From: Paraburkholderia hiiakae
GTDB lineage: Bacteria > Pseudomonadota > Gammaproteobacteria > Burkholderiales > Burkholderiaceae
Assembly (NCBI RefSeq): GCF_904848665.1
Contig: NZ_CAJHCQ010000023.1
Span: forward strand, 1 to 64,000
DNA: 64,000 nt
Direction: 5' to 3'
Numbering within the stretch: position 1 is the first letter of the stretch; each line of letters opens with the position of its first letter. Below the pieces are notes generated by a model, which saw only the letters and a program-made list of their open reading frames with translations, was not told the DNA's origin and ran no database searches. Made by a program: the position numbers and the translations under genes. Of the stretch, positions 15,539 to 25,480 are shown piece after piece.

Positions 15539-17498
15539 CCGTTTCGATCGGCGCTCCCGCGTCGCGCCGTACGCTTCGCTGTCCGGCTTCCTCCTGCTCG
15601 TCTGCTGCGTGCTACCTCTGCTGTTTGGCACTTCGCTCGCGCGCGCCGACGACGATGACTTCCTGCCGCCCGACCAGGCCTTCACCTTCAGCGCGAGCGA
15701 AGCGCCGGGCATGGTCGACGTGCATTTCAAGATCGCGAACGGCTACTACATGTACCGCGAGCGCTTCGCTTTCGCCGCGCGCAACGGTACGGCGCAACTG
15801 GGCGCGGCGCAAATCCCGCCCGGCCACGTCAAGTTTGATCCGACCTTCCAGAAGAATGTCGAAACCTATCGTGACGAGCTGACGATCCGCGTGCCGGTGC
15901 AGAAGGCGAGCGGTCCGTTCGATCTCGCGGTGACATCGCAGGGCTGCGCCGATGCCGGCATCTGCTATCCGCCTGCGGAGCACGTGTATCACGTGAGTGG
16001 CGCGGCCTTGCAGGCCGCTACGGCCGGCCAGAGCGCCGTACCGGGCGCGGTGAGCTCGGCCCCCACGCCCCTGCCGCAATCAAACGCGGCGCCCGCTGCT
16101 GCCGACACGGAGGAGCCTTGGTACGAGCGCGCCACGAGCGCCGACTACGCGCAATCTTTGCTGCAAGGCGGCGGCTTTTTCGCCGTGATCGGTCTGTACT
16201 TCGTGGCCGGCATGGTGCTGAGCCTCTTGCCCTGCTCGTACCCGATGATCCCGATCCTCTCGGCGATCATCGTCGGTGAGGGCGAGCGCGTCACGCGCTC
16301 GCGCGGCTTCTCGCTCTCGTTCGTCTACGTGCTCGGCATGGCGCTCGTCTACACGGTGCTGGGTATTGCCGCCGCGCTGGTCGGCCAGAGCCTTGGCGCG
16401 TGGCTGCAGAATCCGTGGGTGCTCGGCGTGTTCGCGGTGCTCCTCACCGCGTTCGCCGTCATGTTGATCGCGGGCTACGACATCGCGCTGCCGCAGCGCT
16501 GGCAGGATGGCGCCTCGCGCGCCACGCACAGCCGTTCCGGCGGCAAATATGCCGCAGTCGCCGTGATGGGCGCGCTTTCCGCGCTCGTGGTGGGCGCTTG
16601 CATGACCGCGCCGCTTTTCGCGGTGCTCGCGTTCATCGCGCACACGGGCAATGCCGTGCTGGGTGGCGCAGCGCTCTTCGCGATGGGCTTGGGCCTTGGC
16701 GTCCCGCTGATGATCCTCGGCCTCGGCGCGGGCTCGCTGCTGCCTCGTGCGGGCGCATGGATGGATGGCGTGAAGGTTTTCTTCGGCGTCGTGTTGCTGG
16801 CAGCCGCGCTGTGGATCGTCTGGCCGGTGCTCGTCGCCACCGCGCAGATGCTGCTCGCCGCCCTCTGGCTGCTGCTCGCGGCAGCCACGCTTGGGCTTTT
16901 CACGCCGAACGCGGGCGCGGCCAACGTCTGGCGTCGCCTCGGGCGTGGTCTTGGCGCGGCATTCGCGATCTGGGCTGCGACGCTGATCGTGGGCCTCGCG
17001 GCGGGTTCGACGGATCCGCTGCGACCGCTTGCGGTGCTTGCCGCGCACGTGGGCGGTGCGAGCAATGTCGCCGCAGCGGGCGCGGCGCAGTCCACCGGCG
17101 CCGGCGAAGCGAACGCATTGGTCTTTGCATCCGTGCGCTCACCGGCGCAACTCGACGCGGCGCTCAAGACGGCAGGCAAGCCGTCGATGCTCGACTTCTA
17201 CGCCGACTGGTGCGTGAGCTGCAAGGAGATGGAGAAGTTCACGTTCAGCGACCCGCGTGTGCAGGCGCGCCTCGCTGAACTAGGCCTGTTGCGCGCCGAC
17301 GTGACGGCCAACAATTCCGACGACCAGGCGCTGCTCAAGCGCTTTGGACTCTTCGGACCGCCTGGCATCATCTTCTTCGATACGCAGGGGCACGAGGTGC
17401 TGCGCGTGGTCGGCTACGAGAACGCTGACCGCTTCCTCGCGCGCCTCGATCGCGTGATGGCACCGGCGCCGCAGACGCAGGCAGCGCCATCGGCCTGA
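15531..17498 (+). CDS. dsbD: Thiol:disulfide interchange protein DsbD
   Basis: 655 residues. DsbD moves electrons from cytoplasmic thioredoxin across the inner membrane to periplasmic DsbC, DsbG and CcmG-type proteins. A signal peptide (about 1-37) leads into a periplasmic alpha domain with the pair CADAGIC, a membrane domain with about eight helices holding LLPCSYPMIP and VGACMTAP, and a C-terminal thioredoxin domain with DFYADWCVSCKEMEK. The ATG at 15531, inside the cutA end, is chosen because a signal peptide follows immediately. It may also serve the ResB/CcsA cytochrome c system encoded downstream. Confidence 0.95.
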   Translation: MSNRFDRRSRVAPYASLSGFLLLVCCVLPLLFGTSLARADDDDFLPPDQAFTFSASEAPGMVDVHFKIANGYYMYRERFAFAARNGTAQLGAAQIPPGHVKFDPTFQKNVETYRDELTIRVPVQKASGPFDLAVTSQGCADAGICYPPAEHVYHVSGAALQAATAGQSAVPGAVSSAPTPLPQSNAAPAAADTEEPWYERATSADYAQSLLQGGGFFAVIGLYFVAGMVLSLLPCSYPMIPILSAIIVGEGERVTRSRGFSLSFVYVLGMALVYTVLGIAAALVGQSLGAWLQNPWVLGVFAVLLTAFAVMLIAGYDIALPQRWQDGASRATHSRSGGKYAAVAVMGALSALVVGACMTAPLFAVLAFIAHTGNAVLGGAALFAMGLGLGVPLMILGLGAGSLLPRAGAWMDGVKVFFGVVLLAAALWIVWPVLVATAQMLLAALWLLLAAATLGLFTPNAGAANVWRRLGRGLGAAFAIWAATLIVGLAAGSTDPLRPLAVLAAHVGGASNVAAAGAAQSTGAGEANALVFASVRSPAQLDAALKTAGKPSMLDFYADWCVSCKEMEKFTFSDPRVQARLAELGLLRADVTANNSDDQALLKRFGLFGPPGIIFFDTQGHEVLRVVGYENADRFLARLDRVMAPAPQTQAAPSA

Positions 17499-17550
17499 TC
17501 GCGTTCGGCGATATTGCGCGCGCGTGAGATCGCGCCAGCCGTCCAAAAGC

Positions 17551-17581
17551 AAAAAGGCACGTCCGCAGACGTGCCTTTTTT
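17551..17581. terminator. Bidirectional terminator between dsbD and hemB
   Basis: AAAAAGGCACGTC (17551-17563), loop CGCA, GACGTGCCTTTTT (17568-17580) is a perfect 13-bp hairpin with an A tract on one side and a T tract on the other, serving the convergent genes dsbD (+) and hemB (-). Confidence 0.9.
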
Positions 17582-17600
17582 CATACGATGTGCGCGGCGC

Positions 17601-18599
<999 letters not shown>

Positions 18600-18671
18600 G
18601 TCGGCGGATATCTTGAAACGGGATGGGTCCCGGAGCGCAGGAAACTTTTCGGGACAATGGTATATCATACC

Positions 18672-18783
18672 GATCGAGCGAGGCGCCTGGCGCCGAGCTC
18701 CCCGCTTCTCCTCCCTGAGCGGGTGCCTGTCGTTTTTTCGATAAGGCTGTTTAACCCGCCGGAAATCACGGCGGGTTTTTTTA
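18672..18783 (+). ncRNA. Small RNA antisense upstream of hemB (anti-hemB type)
   Basis: Three hairpins follow one another on the + strand. A: GAGC-GA-GGCGC, loop CTG, GCGCC-GA-GCTC (18676-18700), with a symmetric GA/GA internal loop. B: CCCGCT/AGCGGG (18701-18706 with 18718-18723) exposing the loop TCTCCTCCCTG. C: AACCCGCC/GGCGGGTT (18753-18760 with 18770-18777) followed by a run of Ts, a clear intrinsic terminator. No neighbouring + strand gene needs this terminator. Position and build match the 'anti-hemB' RNA reported in Burkholderia. TATATC at 18661 could be its -10. The 5' end is approximate. Confidence 0.65.
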
Positions 18784-18930
18784 TGTGCGCCGGAATTGGC
18801 GTAGCAAGGCCTCGCGGCGCAGACCAAAAAGGGTGCTTGCGTTTGGCGTCGCGATGGCCTGTGTGCGGTAACGCACATAGCGCGGCGGACGCCGCGCCTG
18901 CCTCGCGAAAAGATCTGATGAAAGCGTGTG

Positions 18931-18954
18931 AAAAGCCCGACAGTATGGGCTCTT
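18931..18954 (-). terminator. Terminator for engB
   Basis: On the minus strand AAGAGCCC pairs with GGGCTTTT across a short loop (8 bp, one G-U) and ends in a T run, 41 bases after the engB stop. The interval 18784-18930 holds two further adjacent hairpins (18862-18877 and 18880-18897) and no convincing gene. Confidence 0.5.
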
Positions 18955-18994
18955 GGACGGCTGAGGGCCTGCCTGAAGCGACTGGCCAGCGGCG

Positions 18995-19654
18995 TTATTG
19001 CGTTTGCGAGTCGGTCTCCCCGACCGATTCCTGCGGCACGATCCAGCTTTCGATAACGGCGTGCGCCTCGTCGAGCCCCACGCGCTTGAGCGCTGAAAAA
19101 AGCTGGGCGCTCAGTTTCCCTTCATAGCCTTGCTTGTTGTACTCGTCGAACGCCTTGTTCGTCGTGCGCAGCGCGAGGACGCTTTCCTGACGCGTCAATT
19201 TGTCGCACTTCGTGAGGAGTGCGTGGATCGGCTTGCCCGTTGGCGCAAACCATTCGATCATCCGGCGGTCGAGGTCGGTGAGCGGACGGCGGGCGTCCAT
19301 CATCAGGATGAGGCCCGAGAGCTGGGCGCGCGTTTGCAGATAGAGCGAGAGCAACTGCTCCCAGTGCGCCTTCGCTGCGAGCGGCACTTCGGCATAGCCG
19401 TAGCCGGGCAGGTCGACGAGATAGCCCGCGGGATCGTCGGCGAGGCCGACTGAAAAGTAGTTGATGTGCTGAGTGCGGCCCGGCGTCTTCGAGGCGAAGG
19501 CGAGCCGTTTCTGGTTGCACAGCAGGTTGATGGCGGTGGATTTGCCGGCGTTCGAACGGCCGGCGAACGCGACCTCCGGCCGCGCCGTAGCGGGCAGGTC
19601 GCGCAGATGGTTCACCGTCGTGAAGAAGCGGGCTTGGTGCAGCAGGAAGGCCAT
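18995..19654 (-). CDS. engB: Ribosome biogenesis GTP-binding protein EngB (YsxC/YihA)
   Basis: 219 residues. A small GTPase needed for late 50S assembly and cell division. GTPase motifs are G1 GRSNAGKST, G3 DLPGYGYA and G4 TKCDK. Starts at 19654 (MAFLLHQARFFTTVNHLRDL). It is divergent from the cytochrome c4 gene, with 238 bases between them. Confidence 0.96.
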   Translation of the reverse strand: MAFLLHQARFFTTVNHLRDLPATARPEVAFAGRSNAGKSTAINLLCNQKRLAFASKTPGRTQHINYFSVGLADDPAGYLVDLPGYGYAEVPLAAKAHWEQLLSLYLQTRAQLSGLILMMDARRPLTDLDRRMIEWFAPTGKPIHALLTKCDKLTRQESVLALRTTNKAFDEYNKQGYEGKLSAQLFSALKRVGLDEAHAVIESWIVPQESVGETDSQTQ

Positions 19655-19892
19655 CGGAAAGGGACCACAATATGAAACAACGCGGCGGGTGGCCCGCCGG
19701 GCCCGGAAGCGCCCGGGAGGGAATCTGGGATATCGGGGGCAGGCCCGACTGGCGCGGTGCTGCCTTGCGCGCTATTGTACAATGCGATGGTTTACTGAAT
19801 ACCAGTGAGGCCAGCGCGGGCCTTTCGAGGTAGATCGGTCGCTGTCGTCCATTGCAGAACCTGATTCCCACAAGACGAAACAAGGTGCGCGA

Positions 19893-20567
19893 ATGAATCG
19901 ACTGGGCAAGTGCTTGAAGGTGTTCGAGAGTGCGATAGCGTCAGGTCTTATAGCAAGTTTATTCATGATGGCGGGGCAGGCAAGCGCGGCGGATCAGGGA
20001 GCGCCGGCCAAGCCCGACGTCGCCCGGGGGCAAGTCATTGCCGCACAGGTGTGCGCGGCCTGTCACGCGGCCGACGGCAACAGCACCGGCGGCGCCTATC
20101 CCAAGCTTGCCGGCCAGCACGCCGACTATCTCGTCAAGCAACTCAAGGACTTCAAACCGCAGCCCGGTGGCAAGCCAGCGGCGCGCGCGAACCCCATCAT
20201 GGCGGGCTTTGCTGCCGCGCTGTCAGACCAGGATATGATCAACGTCGCAGCCTGGTTCGCCTCTCAGACACCCAAACCCGGCTACGCGCGCGACGCGAAG
20301 ACCGTGCCGTTCGGCCAGTCGATCTGGCGTGGCGGTATCGCCGACAAGGGCGTGCCGGCCTGTGCGGCGTGCCACGGACCCACGGGCCAGGGCATTCCGA
20401 TCCAGTATCCGCGCCTCTCGGGCCAGTGGTCGGAATATATCGTTGCACAGCTCAATGCTTTCCAGCAGGGCACGCGTAACAACAACGATCCGATGCGCAC
20501 CATCGCGCACCGGCTCTCGGACGACGAGATCAAGGCCGTCGCCGATTACGCCGCCGGCCTGCATTGA
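19893..20567 (+). CDS. Dihaem cytochrome c4
   Basis: 224 residues with an N-terminal signal sequence (cleavage probably after ASA at about 32) and two haem c motifs, CAACH at 54-58 and CAACH at 157-161. The two-domain repeat with distal methionines (MAGFAAALSDQDM and DPMRTIAHRLSDDE) is the cytochrome c4 pattern. These periplasmic proteins feed electrons to terminal oxidases. The genes just downstream, resB and ccsA, make the haem-cytochrome c ligation system it needs. Confidence 0.93.
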   Translation: MNRLGKCLKVFESAIASGLIASLFMMAGQASAADQGAPAKPDVARGQVIAAQVCAACHAADGNSTGGAYPKLAGQHADYLVKQLKDFKPQPGGKPAARANPIMAGFAAALSDQDMINVAAWFASQTPKPGYARDAKTVPFGQSIWRGGIADKGVPACAACHGPTGQGIPIQYPRLSGQWSEYIVAQLNAFQQGTRNNNDPMRTIAHRLSDDEIKAVADYAAGLH

Positions 20568-20617
20568 GCGTAGCAGGCCTGCCGCGTGTTTGATCGAGCG
20601 GCCGGCCGGAAAACAAG

Positions 20618-20666
20618 AAAAGGGTGAGGACGTCGTCACGCTGACGGCGCGCCTGCACCCTTTTTT
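20618..20666 (+). terminator. Terminator after the cytochrome c4 gene
   Basis: AAAAGGGTG (20618-20626) pairs with CACCCTTTT (20656-20664) around a structured loop, followed by more Ts. It separates the cytochrome gene from resB. Confidence 0.7.
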
Positions 20667-20719
20667 GCTGTAGCGCCTGATCGGCAAGAAGCCAGCAAGA
20701 GCGAAGAAGCGGAGTTTGA

Positions 20720-22957
20720 ATGAGCGTCACCACGCAGGGTTTGCAGTTGAATGTTCGCCAGAAGGCGGTGAAAAGCGCCGTCGAACTAATCAGTTCGATG
20801 CGCTTCGCGATTGCGCTGCTCGTCGTGCTCGCCATTGCGAGCATCATCGGCACAGTGCTCACGCAGGACGACCCGTACCCGAACTACGTCAATCAGTTTG
20901 GCCCCTTCTGGGCCGACATCTTCCGCTCGCTGAGCCTCTACACGGTCTACAGCGCGTGGTGGTTCATGACGATCCTCGGCTTTCTCGTCGTGTCGGTCTC
21001 GCTGTGCGTGATCCGAAACGCGCCGAAGATGCTCGCGGACATGAAGAGCTGGAAGGACAAGGTCCGCGAAGGCAGCTTGCGCGCGTTCCATCACAAGGGC
21101 GAGTTTGCGGTGGAGGGCGGCACGCGCGAGCAAACGGCCGCCACGCTCGGCAAGCTGGCGGGGCGCTTGGGCTATCGGTTCGTGACGCGCGAGTCCGACG
21201 GCGCCACGCTCATCGCGGCCAAGCGCGGGGCGCTCACGAAGATCGGCTACATCTTCGCGCACCTCGCGATCGTGATCATCTGCCTCGGCGGCCTGCTGGA
21301 CAGCAATCTGCCGATCAAATTCCAGATGTGGCTCTTCGACAAGACGCCCATCCGCAGCAACGCGGTCATTAACGACATTCCGCCTGAGCACCGGCTCTCG
21401 CAATCCAACCCGACCTTCCGTGGCTACGCCTGGGTGCCGGAGGGCCAGTTCGTTTCCACGGCCATCCTGAACCAGCCCGACGGCTCGTTGATCCAGGACC
21501 TGCCGTTCTCCATCCAGCTCAACAAGTTCATCGTCGATTACTACTCGACCGGCATGCCCAAGCTCTTTGCGAGCGACATCGTCGTGATCGACCACAAGAC
21601 GGGTCAGCGCATTCCCGCGCGCATCGAGGTGAACGAGCCATTCGAGTACGACGGCGTGTCGATCTACCAGTCGAGCTTCCAGGACGGCGGCTCGCAGATG
21701 TCGATGACGGCGTGGCCCATGTCCGGCGCAGGCGCGAAGAGCTTCCCGTTCGGCGGCACGATCGGCAATTCGGCGCCGCTCGCGGTGCCCGCGGGCCAGA
21801 CGGTGCCGGGCGTGGATGGGCAAACCATCGAATTCGCGGACTTCCGCGCGATCAACGTCGAAAACATCTCGAACGGCAGTGGCGCGAACGACGCGCGCGG
21901 CGTGGCGCACCGATCGCTCAAGGAAGCGTTCGACGAGCGTCTCGGGTCCGGTGCGAAGAGCTCGAAGCCGCTCGACCTGCATAACGTCGGCCCTTCGGTG
22001 CAGTACAAGGTGCGCGACAAGGACGGCCAGGCGCGCGAGTACAACAACTACATGCTGCCCGTGGACGTGGGCGGCGGTGACCGCATGTTCCTCGCCGGCA
22101 TGCGCGAGAATCCCGACGATCCATTCCGCTACCTGCGCATTCCCGCCGACAGCGGCGGCACGCCGAAAGAGTGGATGATGCTGCGCGCGGCCTTCGAAGA
22201 CCCCGCCTTGCGCGCGCAGGCGGCGAAGCGCTTCGCCGCACGCTCGGTCCCCGCTTCGAACCGCGAACTGCAACAGCATCTCGAAGACAGCGCCGAGCGT
22301 GTCTTGACACTCTTCGCGGGCGCGGACACACCGCAGGCAGGCGCCACGGCTGCTGCAGGCGCCGCTGGCGGCTTCCAGGCTGTGGCCGCATTCATCGACA
22401 AGTCGGTGCCCAAGGGTCAGCAGGAAAAGGCGGCGAGCCTTCTGCTGCGCATGCTGGAGGGTGCGACGTGGGACCTCTGGCAGCTCGCGCGCGAGCAGGC
22501 CGGCGAACCCGACCTGAAGCCCGACGTCGACGCCGCGCGCTTCGTACAAGACTCGATCAACGCGATATCCGACAGCTTCCTGTATGGATCTCCTGTCTAT
22601 CTACAGCTCGATTCATTCAAGCAGGTGCAAGCTTCGGTATTTCAGTTGACGCGCGCGCCGGGCAAGAAAGTCGTGTATCTTGGCAGCCTGTTGCTCGTGC
22701 TCGGCATCTTCTCGATGTTCTACGTGCGTGAGCGGCGTCTGTGGTTCTGGTTGAAGGACCGGAAGGGCCAGGATGATCAGGACCACGGCGTCGACGTCAT
22801 CATGGCGATGTCGACCGCCCGCCGTACCCTCGACTTCGAGAAGGAGTTCGCCCGTACCCGCGACGCGGTCGGCCGTGCGCTAGGCGCGGCGCCGCAAACC
22901 GGCACAGCGAACGACGCGGGCGACACGAACGGCAGCGGCACGGACCGTGCGCCCTGA
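20720..22957 (+). CDS. resB: Cytochrome c biogenesis protein ResB
   Basis: 745 residues. ResB (Ccs1) is one half of the System II cytochrome c synthase, which carries haem across the membrane and attaches it to CxxCH motifs. Membrane segments are near residues 28-47, 78-98, 175-195 and at the C-terminus (about 652-672); the long stretch between the third and fourth is periplasmic. The N-terminal SMRFAIALLVVLAIASIIGT matches ResB. Length is typical of betaproteobacterial ResB. It pairs with ccsA 46 bases downstream. Confidence 0.94.
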   Translation: MSVTTQGLQLNVRQKAVKSAVELISSMRFAIALLVVLAIASIIGTVLTQDDPYPNYVNQFGPFWADIFRSLSLYTVYSAWWFMTILGFLVVSVSLCVIRNAPKMLADMKSWKDKVREGSLRAFHHKGEFAVEGGTREQTAATLGKLAGRLGYRFVTRESDGATLIAAKRGALTKIGYIFAHLAIVIICLGGLLDSNLPIKFQMWLFDKTPIRSNAVINDIPPEHRLSQSNPTFRGYAWVPEGQFVSTAILNQPDGSLIQDLPFSIQLNKFIVDYYSTGMPKLFASDIVVIDHKTGQRIPARIEVNEPFEYDGVSIYQSSFQDGGSQMSMTAWPMSGAGAKSFPFGGTIGNSAPLAVPAGQTVPGVDGQTIEFADFRAINVENISNGSGANDARGVAHRSLKEAFDERLGSGAKSSKPLDLHNVGPSVQYKVRDKDGQAREYNNYMLPVDVGGGDRMFLAGMRENPDDPFRYLRIPADSGGTPKEWMMLRAAFEDPALRAQAAKRFAARSVPASNRELQQHLEDSAERVLTLFAGADTPQAGATAAAGAAGGFQAVAAFIDKSVPKGQQEKAASLLLRMLEGATWDLWQLAREQAGEPDLKPDVDAARFVQDSINAISDSFLYGSPVYLQLDSFKQVQASVFQLTRAPGKKVVYLGSLLLVLGIFSMFYVRERRLWFWLKDRKGQDDQDHGVDVIMAMSTARRTLDFEKEFARTRDAVGRALGAAPQTGTANDAGDTNGSGTDRAP

Positions 22958-23003
22958 TCCACGCACGTGATTGCAGCCACTCACGATCCACACCGGTAAG
23001 CCC

Positions 23004-24248
23004 ATGGACTTGTCTCAGGTTTCCTCCTCCGCGAAGGCCCGCCGCGCCGAACGTGCGCTGGTGGCAAATGCCGCCGTGGCGCACGGCGCCGCGAACGCCC
23101 ATGATCCTCTCGCCGACGTCCTGTTCGACGAACGCCCCTTCCTGCGCCGCCTGACGTTGGTGGACTGGCTGTTCGCGCTGGCGCTCGTGGCGGGCGCGGG
23201 CTTCGCGCTCTCGCGCTATCACGCGCACATGAACTACTACGACAAGCTGGTGCTCTGCGGCACGACGCCGGCGCTCGTCGTGCTGGGCTGGCGCTGGAAG
23301 CCGGCGCGGCTGCTCATGGCAGGCATCGCGGTGCTCGCGCTTTTCGCGATCCAGCTCTACCAGGGCGACCTCGCGCGCGCCGACGCTGCCTTCTTCCTCA
23401 AGTATTTCCTCTCCAGCCAGTCGGCCATTCTGTGGATGAGCGCGCTGTTCGTGCTCGCCACGCTGTTCTACTGGATCGGCTTGCTCTCGCGCTCGCCCTC
23501 GGGCGGCTCGATCGGCTCGAAGCTCACGTGGGCGGCGGTACTCATGGGCTTCGTCGGCCTGATGGTGCGCTGGTACGAGTCCTACCTTATCGGCGCGGAC
23601 GTCGGCCACATTCCCATCTCGAACCTCTACGAAGTGTTCGTGCTGTTCAGCCTCATCACCGCGCTCTTCTATCTGTATTACGAAAAGCACTACAACACGC
23701 GCGCGCTCGGCGCGTTCGTGCTGCTCGTGATCAGCGCAGCTGTGGGCTTCCTGATGTGGTACTCGATCTCGCGCGACGCGCAGCAGATCCAGCCGCTGGT
23801 GCCCGCACTGCAAAGCTGGTGGATGAAGATCCATGTGCCGGCGAACTTCATCGGCTACGGCAGCTTCGCGCTTTCGGCCATGGTGGGCGTGGCGTACATC
23901 ATGAAGGAGCGCGGCGTGCTGGCGGACCGCCTGCCCGCGCTCGAGGTGCTCGACGACGTCATGTACAAGTCGATCGCCGTGGGTTTCGCGTTCTTCACCA
24001 TCGCGACCATTCTCGGGGCGCTGTGGGCCGCACAGGCTTGGGGCGGCTACTGGAGCTGGGACCCGAAGGAAACCTGGGCGCTGATCGTGTGGCTGAACTA
24101 CGCGGCCTGGCTGCATATGCGGCTCATGAAGGGCCTGCGTGGCGGCGTGGCGGCCTGGTGGGCGCTCACGGGCCTGCTCGTCACGACCTTCGCGTTCCTC
24201 GGCGTCAACATGTTCCTTTCGGGCCTGCACAGTTACGGCAAGCTGTAA
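23004..24248 (+). CDS. ccsA: Cytochrome c biogenesis protein CcsA (ResC/CcsB-type)
   Basis: 414 residues with about eight membrane helices. The tryptophan-rich haem-handling motif WGGYWSWDPKETWALIVWL near residue 350 is diagnostic; flanking histidines ligand haem in the System II synthase. The ATG at 23004 (MDLSQVSSSAKARRAERALV) is used rather than a TTG 33 bases upstream. Operon with resB. Named ResC, CcsA or CcsB in different genomes. Confidence 0.94.
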   Translation: MDLSQVSSSAKARRAERALVANAAVAHGAANAHDPLADVLFDERPFLRRLTLVDWLFALALVAGAGFALSRYHAHMNYYDKLVLCGTTPALVVLGWRWKPARLLMAGIAVLALFAIQLYQGDLARADAAFFLKYFLSSQSAILWMSALFVLATLFYWIGLLSRSPSGGSIGSKLTWAAVLMGFVGLMVRWYESYLIGADVGHIPISNLYEVFVLFSLITALFYLYYEKHYNTRALGAFVLLVISAAVGFLMWYSISRDAQQIQPLVPALQSWWMKIHVPANFIGYGSFALSAMVGVAYIMKERGVLADRLPALEVLDDVMYKSIAVGFAFFTIATILGALWAAQAWGGYWSWDPKETWALIVWLNYAAWLHMRLMKGLRGGVAAWWALTGLLVTTFAFLGVNMFLSGLHSYGKL

Positions 24249-24272
24249 CCGAATCAGCCCGCAAGACGAACT

Positions 24273-24308
24273 AACCGTCGGATGCCTCGCGCTCCGACGG
24301 TTTTTTTT
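24273..24308 (+). terminator. Terminator after ccsA
   Basis: AACCGTCGGA (24273-24282) pairs perfectly with TCCGACGGTT (24293-24302) and eight Ts follow from 24301. Confidence 0.92.
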
Positions 24309-24454
24309 CGTCCGCCGGGAAGTTTTCTGCGAATTGCGCGTTTGCCCGCTTGAGGCCATCCAGTCCATCCATTTCGTACACAGCACGGCAGGACGGGGCG
24401 AGATACGATCAATGTGCTGGCGGCGCACGCCACGCAAGAAGCAGGAGCAGCGAT

Positions 24455-25456
24455 ATGTGGATCAAGCGGAGCAGCAGGATTTTGCTCAACGGCGGCGACA
24501 TCCCCGCGAGTGAGATCACGCCGCAAAAGGTGTACGAACAGCGTCGACGCGTACTGAGGGCGGCGGGCGCGCTCGCGCTCGGCGGCATTGCGGGGCCGTT
24601 CGGCGCGGCGCAGGCGCTGGCCGAATACGCGCCCGGCGACCCCAAGGCGCAAAAGCTCGCCGCGCAAACGAACACGAAGTTCGTCGCACTCGACAAGATC
24701 ACGCCCTACAAGGACATCACGACCTATAACAACTTCTATGAGTTCGGCACGGACAAGGGCGATCCGGCGCAAAACGCGCACACGCTGCGGCCGCGTCCGT
24801 GGAAGCTGAGCGTAGAGGGCGAGGTAAAGAACCCGAAGGTCTATGACATCGACGAGATTCTCAAGCTCGCGCCGCTCGAAGAGCGCGTGTACCGTCACCG
24901 CTGTGTGGAGGGCTGGTCAATTGTCGTGCCGTGGATCGGCGTTTCGCTGTCCGAACTGATCCGCCGCGCGCAGCCCACGGGCAACGCGCGTTACGTGCAG
25001 TTCATCACGCTCGCCGACCCCTCGCAAATGCCGGGTCTCGCCGAGCCGATCCTCGACTGGCCGTATTCCGAAGGCCTGCGCATGGACGAGGCGATGAATC
25101 CGCTCACGCTGCTCACGGTGGGCCTCTACGGCCAGGTGCTGCCGAACCAGAACGGCGCGCCGGTCCGTGTGATCGTGCCGTGGAAGTACGGCTTCAAGAG
25201 CGCGAAGTCGCTTGTGAAGATCCGCTTCGTCGCGAACGAGCCGCCCACGAGCTGGAACAAGTACGCGCCGAGCGAATACGGCTTTTATTCGAACGTGAAC
25301 CCGAACGTTGATCACCCGCGCTGGAGCCAGGCCACGGAGCGGCGCATCGGCGAGGACGGCTTCTTCCAGCCCAAGCGCAAGACGCTCATGTACAACGGCT
25401 ACGGCGACCTCGTGGCGTCGATGTATCAGGGCATGGATCTGCGCAAGAACTTCTGA
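24455..25456 (+). CDS. msrP: Methionine sulfoxide reductase MsrP, molybdoenzyme subunit
   Basis: 333 residues. MsrP (YedY) is a periplasmic molybdopterin enzyme that repairs oxidised methionine in envelope proteins. A Tat signal is clear: QRRRVLRAAGALALGG with the Arg pair at 30-32. The cysteine that ligands molybdenum is Cys150 in YRHRCVEGWSIVVPW. The ATG at 24455 has AGGAG (24443-24447) in front; an open frame reaches further upstream but would bury the Tat signal. Pairs with msrQ just downstream. Confidence 0.96.
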   Translation: MWIKRSSRILLNGGDIPASEITPQKVYEQRRRVLRAAGALALGGIAGPFGAAQALAEYAPGDPKAQKLAAQTNTKFVALDKITPYKDITTYNNFYEFGTDKGDPAQNAHTLRPRPWKLSVEGEVKNPKVYDIDEILKLAPLEERVYRHRCVEGWSIVVPWIGVSLSELIRRAQPTGNARYVQFITLADPSQMPGLAEPILDWPYSEGLRMDEAMNPLTLLTVGLYGQVLPNQNGAPVRVIVPWKYGFKSAKSLVKIRFVANEPPTSWNKYAPSEYGFYSNVNPNVDHPRWSQATERRIGEDGFFQPKRKTLMYNGYGDLVASMYQGMDLRKNF

Positions 25457-25480
25457 GCAACGAGCTTGATGGAGCGAGAG

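Noticed and set aside
18862..18897. Two adjacent hairpins (TGTGCG/CGCACA and GCGCGGC/GCCGCGC) near the engB end
   Set aside because: GC-rich stems are expected by chance at this base composition, and neither has a T tract; not called as a feature.
20786..22549. 587-codon minus-strand frame opposite resB
   Set aside because: Shadow frame rich in Arg/Ala/Val without any motif.
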